Positions 1-4,162 of a DNA stretch of 5,683 nt are shown piece by piece. The position numbers were made by a program, and so were the translations under genes. Source of the stretch: Nitrospinota bacterium (lineage in GTDB: Bacteria; Nitrospinota; Nitrospinia; UBA9942); the NCBI GenBank assembly GCA_016200365.1, contig JACQEW010000044.1, positions 1-5,683 of the forward strand. Direction: 5' to 3'. The stretch's first letter is position 1. Each line of letters begins with the position of its first letter. The notes beneath the pieces are model-generated. The model saw only the letters and a list, made by a program, of their open reading frames with translations. It was not told the DNA's origin and did no database searches.

Positions 1-53
1 AGCAAGGAGTATATTTGCTTATATAAAAAAGACTTGCTTTTTAACATAGAAGA

Positions 54-161
54 TGGACACAGATTAACACAGATTATGAAGATTGAGAAAAACAAAAAAC
101 CTAAGAAAATTATTTTTTTTCTGCCTTTTTTTATCTGTGTATATCTGTGAAAATCTGTGGC
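54..161. repeat. Inverted pair of CACAGATT arrays with 10-nt period
   Basis: The left arm (58-74) has two CACAGATT units spaced 10 nt apart. The right arm (about 133-160, read on the minus strand) has three such units, also 10 nt apart, separated by short AT-rich linkers. The 17-nt arms 58-74 and 133-149 are reverse complements with two mismatches and could form a long-loop hairpin. A 10-nt period puts all units on one face of the helix, so repeated protein binding is possible, although a dispersed non-coding repeat is equally likely. I recall similar CACAGATT-rich intergenic repeats from several bacterial phyla but cannot verify this here. No gene is supported in 1-169. Confidence 0.7.
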
Positions 162-169
162 AAAAGGTT

Positions 170-577
170 TTATAATTTCCTTGCCCCTAAAAAGATTTCT
201 ACCAGAGAGGGGTCAAACTGGCTTCCTGAGCATTTCTTTAACTCCACAACAATCTCATCCATAGGTCTCCCCTTTCTATATGGTCTGTCTGCACCCATTG
301 CATCCACGCTATCTGCAATACACATAATCCGTGCCATCAGGTGTATCTCCTCACCTTTCAGACCGTCAGGATAACCCTTGCCATTATAAAACTCGTGGTG
401 ATGTCTTACAATCGGTATGACATGCCTTATCTGTTTTATGGGTGATAAAATCTCAGCGACCTTTATCGGATGCTGTTTTATTAACTTAAATTCTTCATCT
501 GTTAATCTGACAGGCTTATCGAGGATTGTCCATATAGAAATTCCCATGCTGCCAAAATTACTTGACTTTGCAGAGTC
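170..577 (-). pseudogene. HD-GYP phosphodiesterase, C-terminal remnant lacking the HD pair
   Basis: HD-GYP domains hydrolyse cyclic di-GMP using a binuclear or trinuclear metal site in the cytoplasm. The open part from ATG 547 gives 125 residues matching the later part of the domain: the LTDEEF segment (15-20), QHP with H26, the HHHE motif (49-52), NGKGYPDG containing the GYP signature (55-62), ARIMCIADSVDAM with metal-type Asp79 (72-84), DRPYRKG, and the terminal SGSQFDPSLVE. The HDxGK motif that should lie just upstream is absent. The in-frame codons before ATG 547 read N-F-G-S-M-G-I, a possible decayed HDFGKMGI, and a TGA sits at 578-580. Without the HD ligands catalysis is not expected. 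The tumA promoter abuts this broken end, so truncation by the TA module is the simplest reading. The domain assignment is firm; loss of function is inferred. Confidence 0.85.
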
Positions 578-591
578 TCATGGTTTATAAA
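562..591 (+). promoter_or_regulatory. Sigma70-type promoter of the TumA-TumE module with near-palindrome in the spacer
   Basis: The -35 box TTGACT (562-567) and the -10 box TATAAA (586-591) are separated by 18 nt. The predicted transcription start falls at about 597-599, on the ATG at 598, and no Shine-Dalgarno sequence is visible, so the mRNA is probably leaderless. A 14-bp near-palindrome, GACTtTGCAgAGTC (564-577, two mismatches), overlaps the -35 box and spacer and is a candidate operator for autoregulation by the module's antitoxin or complex. Promoter boxes are seen directly; operator function is inferred. Confidence 0.65.
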
Positions 592-597
592 TAACTA

Positions 598-849
598 ATG
601 CAGCTAACCAATGAAATTAAAACCTCTCTCAATCGTGAATATACCTTTTGTTCAAGCGCCATAGCCTTTTATAAAAAGGCAATAAAGGAGTTTGAACAAA
701 AATATCGCCTCACTACCCAAACCTTTCTAAAAAAGTTTGAAGGGGGCGAACTGGGGGATGAAGCAGACTACTTTGACTGGTATGCCTTTGCGAATCTTCT
801 TTCCCAATGGCAAAAGACCCAATCCGCCATACGTTCGGCTGTCCGGTGA
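598..849 (+). CDS. TumA-like antitoxin, partner of TumE-family toxin
   Basis: This small 83-residue, mostly helical protein has charged stretches. The segment around residues 34-62 (KYRLTTQTFLKKF, then GELGDEADYFDW) matches the pattern I associate with small proteins encoded directly before TumE/DUF6516 toxins, namely a YxMSxxxFxxxFxxGELGDxxDxFEW-like core. It is expected to neutralise the toxin encoded next and to take part in autorepression. ATG 598 is the only possible start, because an in-frame TAA lies at 592-594. It has no Shine-Dalgarno and lies 6 nt after a -10 box. Its TGA overlaps the toxin's GTG start (GTGA, 846-849), giving translational coupling. No classic DNA-binding motif is obvious, so the operator-binding partner is uncertain. 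Antitoxin identity rests on the motif and gene order. Confidence 0.7.
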   Translation: MQLTNEIKTSLNREYTFCSSAIAFYKKAIKEFEQKYRLTTQTFLKKFEGGELGDEADYFDWYAFANLLSQWQKTQSAIRSAVR

Positions 850-1223
850 TTAAAAAATTTATTGAAGATTTTGAAAAAACGATTGACTCAAACCCCATTA
901 TCCTATCCTCCAATATCCAGAAACATTTTGGTCCAGATGGAAATACCGCTTACTTGAAGGGCAGCATTGTATTTATAGATTCTTCCTGTCTTGAATTAGC
1001 CATTTTCATCAAAGCTCATGGCACTGTTTCCATAGATAAATACAGATACCATTACATGGACAAACAAAGACAGATGTTTTTCCGTTACGATAATGCTTCG
1101 CATCATCCTGAAGTTCCATCTCATCCTCATCATAAACATATTGAGAACAATGTTATCTCTGCCCATCTACCAACATTAAAAGGGATTTTGGATGAGATAA
1201 GTGCTGCAATCCTTAAAAAGTAG
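846..1223 (+). CDS. tumE: TumE-family toxin (DUF6516-type)
   Basis: This is probably the toxin of a type II toxin-antitoxin module. The diagnostic C-terminal half is present: YRYHYMD (residues 66-72 counted from the GTG), FRYDNASHHPEV (about 79-90) and the His-rich PHHKH (94-98), followed by a final helix, LPTLKGILDEI. The N-terminal half holds an amphipathic helix and strands typical of the family. I chose GTG 846 (125 residues) over the in-frame ATG 807. It gives a 4-nt GTGA overlap with the upstream antitoxin, and the family normally begins with this helix, whereas the 13 extra residues from ATG 807 are unlike it and lack a ribosome binding site. Toxicity and target are not shown by sequence. 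All expected motifs are intact, so the gene is probably functional. Confidence 0.8.
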   Translation: MIKKFIEDFEKTIDSNPIILSSNIQKHFGPDGNTAYLKGSIVFIDSSCLELAIFIKAHGTVSIDKYRYHYMDKQRQMFFRYDNASHHPEVPSHPHHKHIENNVISAHLPTLKGILDEISAAILKK

Positions 1224-1431
1224 TCCAACTCCTACTTATTTCAAGCTCATCGCGTGACTTTGTTAAGGGACGCAGCATAAGAATGTAGAGTGCAGGGAAA
1301 AGCAGAACCACAAGCAAAAAGGCATCTAAGAAGTAAAGCCACTCAGAAGAAGGAAGCGACAGGAAAGAGAAGAGGAGCATTACGAAAAACTCGGAAACAA
1401 AAATAGAGAAAGTTAGTGTGAGAGGGAATAA
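1213..1431 (-). pseudogene. Membrane-anchor remnant of a sensor protein (N-terminal part only)
   Basis: A minus-strand frame of about 72 residues runs from just after the HEPN remnant's TGA (1432-1434) to a TAA at 1213-1215. It encodes two hydrophobic segments: LTLTFSIFVSEFFVMLLFSFL, then EWLYFLDAFLLVVLLFPALY followed by ILMLRPLTKSRDELE. The pattern ending in FPALYxLxxRPL plus charged residues is characteristic of the N-terminal two-helix anchor of bacterial PAS/GGDEF/HD-GYP or histidine-kinase sensors, where a cytoplasmic coiled coil should follow. Here the frame ends within about a dozen residues at the tumE stop region. Only ATG 1380 is available inside, and no start precedes the first helix, so both ends are cut. 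It probably belonged to the same kind of gene as the HD-GYP remnant at 170-577. The family match is from memory of the motif. Confidence 0.6.
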
Positions 1432-1599
1432 TCAATGAATCTTGTCAATAAATGCCTTTGCTGATTTTAATACCTCTTTTACCACATTTACATCTTCCAA
1501 TAATCCCCTGTAATATCCAGCAATATGCAATTCTTTATAGAGCATTTCGAAATCTTTGCTTAACTTACCATTCTTGATTGATAAATATTTTTTCATCAT
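1432..1599 (-). pseudogene. HEPN-domain protein, C-terminal remnant
   Basis: From the ATG at 1597-1599 this frame gives 55 residues: GKLSKDF (11-17), the helix LYKELHIAGYYRGLL (19-33), and a final helix, VKEVLKSAKAFIDKI. This is the usual C-terminal half of small HEPN proteins (about 120-140 residues), which pair with MNT nucleotidyltransferases in TA modules. The N-terminal half, including the helices that carry the usual AYYAxFH-type motif, is absent; the frame continues upstream with no start until a TGA inside the palindromic element at 1635-1699. No MNT partner gene is present. AGGA lies close to the tandem ATGs, so a short peptide could still be translated, but RNase activity is not expected. 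An independent short ORF is the alternative. Confidence 0.6.
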
Positions 1600-1634
1600 G
1601 TTCCTATAATCATCAACAGATTGAGGTAAATCTC

Positions 1635-1699
1635 TTGCTGGTTCAGGCTTGCAGCCTGAACCTAATATTTTGGTTCAATCTACAAGATTGAACCAGCAG
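1635..1699. repeat. Palindromic element with two GGTTCA hairpins
   Basis: There are two perfect 10-bp stems with 3-nt loops: GGTTCAGGCT/AGCCTGAACC (1640-1649 and 1653-1662) and GGTTCAATCT/AGATTGAACC (1672-1681 and 1685-1694). The whole is enclosed by an outer inverted repeat, GCTGGTTCA (1637-1645) and TGAACCAGC (1689-1697). This looks like a REP or MITE-like mobile palindrome. It ends where HEPN homology is lost, and it lies just downstream of the lipoprotein stop, where the hairpins could also protect or terminate that transcript, although no T-run follows. Confidence 0.75.
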
Positions 1700-1716
1700 G
1701 AATAAAGGGGAGAGGA

Positions 1717-3231
1717 TTAAGGCGGGGGGGTAAAGGGTATATAGAGCATTTTAAAATAGCCTTTGTCTTTCTTCTTTCCAAACTCCAGCAATCCCTTCAA
1801 TATCGAAAACTTGCTCTCGTCCTCCCTCTTTTCATAAGTTACAAGAAAAGACAGGCTTACAAAATCGCCAAAACTGTTTTTTTTATGGGAATATAATCCC
1901 CATAAAAGTCTCGATTCCATTTCATCCCCTTTTTTATCTCCCGCTTCTATGGGGGGGGAAGGAGAAGGGGTAGAGGTATATTCATACAACCTGAAGATTG
2001 GTCCGTAGTTTTTTTCAAAGCCTTCGGTCTCTATTGGAATTATCTCGGGAAAGTGAAAGACGGCTCCGCCATCTTTCTTGCTCTTATAATTGAAAAGTGG
2101 CCAGAATCTCAGTTGCGAGGCATCCTTTTTTTCTTTAGTCCAAGATTCCCTTTCATATTTACTTATGAGTATAAACCTGTGAACTACCTTTTCCGAGTCT
2201 TTGGGCTGCTCTTTTTCATAAGTATAAATAGGCCAGAGAAAGAAGCGAGACTCGGATTCCTCTTTCTCTCTGAATCCAAAGACTGGAAACACCCTGAATA
2301 CCTTGAAATTTCTCCCCTCCCCTTTTTGAATTATGGGCCAGGGAAAGTCTCTTAGAGTAAGATCCTCTTCCTCGTCATAGAGGTAGTTAAAAAACGGCCA
2401 CAGGACGCTTTTCGTAACCCTGCCCGGCGATGTTTCGGAGGAATAAAAGGGAAGGAATGCCTTATATTCCGTAGGCCTTGCAGTATTGAGCCTTGTCTTA
2501 TTATTATAAATCAGGGGCCAGAGAAAAAATCTCTTTGAATACTCACCCTCTTTATCCCTATAGCCAAAGAGGGGCCATATCCTGAACCCATCCTCTTTCT
2601 CTCCGGTTGTTTTAGAAAAAATCGGCCAGATAATATCGGTAGTTTCCGTTTTATCCTCTCTTACATTTGTATAAACAGGCCATAAAAAGAATCTTATCTC
2701 ATCCTTGCCGAATCTCTTTTTAAAATGGCCATAAATAGGAAAGAAACCGCCGTATTTTTCTCCGTCCTCTGTCTTCCCCCAGAAGACAGGAAAGAAGCCG
2801 AAATCTCCTTTTCCCCCCTCATAACCCCCCTTCTCCCCCCCTTCAGAAGGGGGGGGACGGGGGGAGGTTCGTGAAGTATAAAGCGGGGTAAATCGCGAGG
2901 ACTCTCCTTCTGGAGTTTTTTTATAATTTCCCAGCGGGTATATATAATCCGTATTACTTGTATCTTTTTTCTTATCCTTTGTATCGGAGTAAAAGGGTCT
3001 GTAGATATGCTCTTCCTTCTCCGGCTGTGTTTCAATAGTAATAAAAGGTCCCAATATATTATAGCGGCTTATATTCCTTTCTCTATCGTAGGTATAATCA
3101 AAAAATGGCTGGTAGTTTTCTGTCTCGTATTTGTGCTGGGTAGAGGCACAGGCATTGAGGAGGCAATAGGCAATAGACAATAGGCAATAGGTAAAAAACC
3201 TTAACCTATAACTTATAATCCGTTCTGTCAT
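1717..3231 (-). CDS. Repeat-rich lipoprotein with aromatic/Trp-Pro motifs
   Basis: This 504-residue protein has a signal peptide with hydrophobic core (residues 11-26) and a lipobox LNAC with the modified Cys28, so it should be lipid-anchored and outside the inner membrane. I do not recognise a named family. The mature part is built of roughly 12 units ending in WP[VIL][FY]-type strands, for example at 181-187, 200-205, 217-222, 235-242, 275-281, 296-301, 329-336 and 374-380, with related FFP/FLP versions at 146-151, 163-167 and 259-263. Acidic/basic turns separate them, which suggests a repetitive beta structure. Pro/Gly-rich inserts at about 123-141 and 421-437, and the terminal FTPPP, break the pattern and are encoded by G/C-run repeats. 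ATG 3231 is the only start, because TAA lies upstream in frame. AGGA is about 15 nt away, but a four-codon ORF ending TGA overlaps the start (ATGA), so reinitiation is possible. The gene follows higBA on the same strand after 58 nt. Confidence 0.8.
   Translation of the reverse strand: MTERIISYRLRFFTYCLLSIAYCLLNACASTQHKYETENYQPFFDYTYDRERNISRYNILGPFITIETQPEKEEHIYRPFYSDTKDKKKDTSNTDYIYPLGNYKKTPEGESSRFTPLYTSRTSPRPPPSEGGEKGGYEGGKGDFGFFPVFWGKTEDGEKYGGFFPIYGHFKKRFGKDEIRFFLWPVYTNVREDKTETTDIIWPIFSKTTGEKEDGFRIWPLFGYRDKEGEYSKRFFLWPLIYNNKTRLNTARPTEYKAFLPFYSSETSPGRVTKSVLWPFFNYLYDEEEDLTLRDFPWPIIQKGEGRNFKVFRVFPVFGFREKEESESRFFLWPIYTYEKEQPKDSEKVVHRFILISKYERESWTKEKKDASQLRFWPLFNYKSKKDGGAVFHFPEIIPIETEGFEKNYGPIFRLYEYTSTPSPSPPIEAGDKKGDEMESRLLWGLYSHKKNSFGDFVSLSFLVTYEKREDESKFSILKGLLEFGKKKDKGYFKMLYIPFTPPP
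1921..1972. repeat. G8-containing insert within the lipoprotein gene
   Basis: This stretch has a run of eight G (1951-1958) followed by purine-rich AAGGAGAAGGGG. On the coding strand it yields the Pro/Ser then Gly/Lys-rich insert at residues 421-437 (PSPSPP, then AGDKKGD). It resembles the insert at 2811-2869 in composition and protein character and interrupts the otherwise regular repeat units. A dispersed repeat captured in frame is the likely origin; this is inferred. Confidence 0.45.
2811..2869. repeat. G/C-run palindromic insert within the lipoprotein gene
   Basis: A perfect 21-bp palindrome has arms CCCCCCCTTC (2835-2844) and GAAGGGGGGG (2846-2855) around a single A. It is flanked by further runs of C (2825-2830) and G (2859-2864). 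It encodes residues about 122-141, Pro-rich then Gly/Glu/Lys-rich (PRPPPSEGGEKGGYEGG), unlike the aromatic repeat units around it. This is best read as a dispersed palindromic repeat inserted in frame. Confidence 0.6.
3163..3190. repeat. Four tandem heptamers GCAATAG in the signal-peptide codons
   Basis: Units at 3163-3169, 3170-3176 and 3184-3190 are identical, and the unit at 3177-3183 differs by one base (ACAATAG). On the coding strand they specify the repetitive hydrophobic core YCLLSIAYCLL of the lipoprotein signal peptide. Gain or loss of one unit would shift the frame, so a slippage switch is possible. Confidence 0.8.
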
Positions 3232-3289
3232 AAGTAATTCATATTATCCTATCACCCGATAAAACTCAATTTTTAAATGTTCACAAAAA

Positions 3290-3574
3290 TTAAGCAGCCA
3301 TTAGATGTTTAACCTTTATCTTCTTACGGTTCTGTCTCATCTTCCATAAATCATACTGCATCTGCTGGGTAAGCCAGCTCTCAGCCGTTGTATCAAAGGC
3401 AATGGAAAGCCTTACAGCCATTTCAGGACTTATACCGGTATGACAGTTTAGCAATTCCGAAAGTGCCTTACGGCTTACACCAAGCGCCTTTGCTGCCTCT
3501 GTTACAGTTACACCTAACGGCTTAATACAAAGCTCCCTGATAACTTCTCCTGGATGCGGTGGGTTATACATCAT
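3290..3574 (-). CDS. higA: HigA-family antitoxin (XRE-type DNA-binding)
   Basis: This 94-residue antitoxin neutralises the HigB toxin encoded just upstream and represses the operon. The family hallmark HPGEVIRE opens the protein (7-14). It is followed by the XRE helix-turn-helix, VTEAAKALGVSRKALSELLN (24-43), then GISPEMAVRLSIAF (47-60) and the typical tail ESWLTQQMQYDLWK (65-78). A basic C-terminal end (KKIKVKH) is slightly longer than usual. The start is well set: AGGAGG lies 8 nt before ATG 3574, giving Met-Met-Tyr. The 16-nt gap after higB and the strong ribosome binding site, against none for higB, would favour antitoxin excess. The protein is complete and probably active. The likely operator is the 19-bp palindrome at 3878-3896. 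Confidence 0.93.
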   Translation of the reverse strand: MMYNPPHPGEVIRELCIKPLGVTVTEAAKALGVSRKALSELLNCHTGISPEMAVRLSIAFDTTAESWLTQQMQYDLWKMRQNRKKIKVKHLMAA

Positions 3575-3590
3575 GGGTTTTACCTCCTAT

Positions 3591-3869
3591 TTAGTGGTAG
3601 TCAAGATAATTAACATCGGCTGCGTCCTGCTTTTCGAATCTGAAGGTAACCCTCCAGTTACCACTTACATCAACAGCCCAGAAGTTCTTTAATCGTCCTG
3701 TAAGTTTATGCAGCCTGAGTCCCGGAAGGTTCATATCTCTCGGTTCGTGTGCAGCATCAAGCCGGGCAAGTATCAAACGCAGCCGTTCAACGTGTTTCGC
3801 CTGAATTCCAGCCTTACTGCCCGATGAATAAAAGGCTTCCAATTCTCTATGACGGAAGTTTTTTATCAT
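3591..3869 (-). CDS. higB: HigB-family mRNA interferase toxin (RelE superfamily)
   Basis: This 92-residue protein is the same length as the characterised Proteus HigB. HigB cleaves mRNA at the ribosome and is inhibited by HigA. The typical opening MIKNFRHREL, the Leu/Arg helix HVERLRLILARLDAA (26-40), DMNLPGLRLH (45-54), SGNWRVTFRF (69-78) and the terminal DYH (90-92) are all present. By alignment from memory with Proteus HigB, catalytic-site residues His54, Arg73, Asp90, Tyr91 and His92 are kept, while the position equivalent to Lys57 is Thr. It is the first gene of the toxin-first higBA order. No Shine-Dalgarno precedes ATG 3869; the -10 box ends 6 nt upstream, suggesting a leaderless mRNA. 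It is intact and probably functional. Confidence 0.93.
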   Translation of the reverse strand: MIKNFRHRELEAFYSSGSKAGIQAKHVERLRLILARLDAAHEPRDMNLPGLRLHKLTGRLKNFWAVDVSGNWRVTFRFEKQDAADVNYLDYH

Positions 3870-3875
3870 TGTTAA

Positions 3876-3904
3876 ATTGTAACTAATTCAGTTACAGATT
3901 GCAA
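3876..3904 (-). promoter_or_regulatory. higBA promoter with overlapping palindromic operator
   Basis: On the minus strand, -35 TTGCAA (3904-3899), a 17-nt spacer and -10 TACAAT (3881-3876) precede higB. A perfect inverted repeat TGTAACT-N5-AGTTACA (3878-3896) covers the spacer and most of the -10 box, the expected position for HigA or HigBA repression. The predicted transcription start is within a base or two of ATG 3869. Sequence elements are seen directly; regulator identity is inferred from the operon. Confidence 0.75.
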
Positions 3905-3922
3905 TGGATTTTTTAATTCAAG

Positions 3923-3954
3923 ATAAAAATCGTATGGGCAGGATTGATTTTTAT
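3923..3954. repeat. 9-bp inverted repeat between tRNA and higB
   Basis: ATAAAAATC (3923-3931) and GATTTTTAT (3946-3954) form an AT-rich stem with a 14-nt loop. It lies between the 3' end of the tRNA gene and the higBA promoter, transcribed on the minus strand, and could weakly terminate or process the tRNA transcript. No T-run follows, so terminator function is doubtful. Confidence 0.35.
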
Positions 3955-3968
3955 TGGCGGTAATAAAA

Positions 3969-4041
3969 CGCCCCCGACACGACTCGAACGTGCGACCTAC
4001 GGTTTAGGAAACCGGCGCTCTATCCTCTGAGCTACGGGGGC
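3969..4041 (-). tRNA. tRNA-Arg (anticodon CCT)
   Basis: The 73-nt cloverleaf has acceptor stem GCCCCCG/CGGGGGC, D-arm GCTC-AGAGGATA-GAGC, anticodon loop TTCCTAA with CCT at 34-36 (decoding AGG), a 5-nt variable loop (AGGTC) and T-loop TTCGAGT. The discriminator base is G, and CCA is not encoded. The anticodon stem has a C27-U43 mismatch and the T-stem one G-U pair; otherwise it is well paired. It has its own promoter upstream and is divergent from the ATPase gene. tRNA genes are common integration sites, and the TA-rich region lies on its 3' side. Confidence 0.95.
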
Positions 4042-4069
4042 GTATATGAAATCAATATTGTTGTAAAAC

Positions 4070-4099
4070 ATTATACCTTATTTTTATGATACCCATCAA
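4070..4099 (-). promoter_or_regulatory. tRNA-Arg promoter
   Basis: On the minus strand, -35 TTGATG (4099-4094) and a perfect -10 TATAAT (4075-4070) are separated by 18 nt. The predicted start near 4063 leaves a leader of about 22 nt before the tRNA, normal for a processed tRNA transcript. The 4042-4162 gap also holds the start region of the divergent ATPase gene, where a weak -10-like TAAAAT (4148-4153) lies 9 nt before its ATG. Confidence 0.65.
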
Positions 4100-4162
4100 G
4101 AAAATTTTAATGTATATTTATAACATTAACTTTATCTGTCTAAATGATAAAATTTTAAAAAT

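Noticed and set aside
1..47. Minus-strand open frame from an ATG at 45-47 running off the left edge
   Set aside because: Only 15 codons are visible, with no recognisable motif and no clear Shine-Dalgarno, so a gene cannot be supported.
147..374. Plus-strand ORF of 75 codons
   Set aside because: It lies antisense to the well-matched HD-GYP remnant, and its translation shows no recognisable pattern.
807..845. ATG 807 as the TumE start
   Set aside because: It adds 13 residues unlike the family and has no ribosome binding site, while GTG 846 gives a coupled GTGA overlap.
713..913. Minus-strand ORF across the TumA/TumE junction
   Set aside because: It is antisense to two genes with recognisable motifs and has no family resemblance.
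1218..1240. Terminator after tumE
   Set aside because: AAGTAG/CTACTT forms only a 6-bp AT-rich stem with an 8-nt loop and no T-run on the plus strand. On the minus strand it has five T but a very weak stem.
2053..3035. Further ORFs inside the lipoprotein gene (2053-2355 plus; 2694-3035 minus)
   Set aside because: They are other-frame readings of the repeat-rich lipoprotein gene, whose own frame has a signal peptide and regular motifs.
3163..3190. CRISPR-like array
   Set aside because: The units are contiguous heptamers with no spacers, inside a coding region.
3969..3990. Integrase attachment site duplicating the tRNA-Arg 3' end
   Set aside because: I found no second copy of the tRNA 3' sequence in the window and no integrase gene, so an island boundary here is only a possibility.
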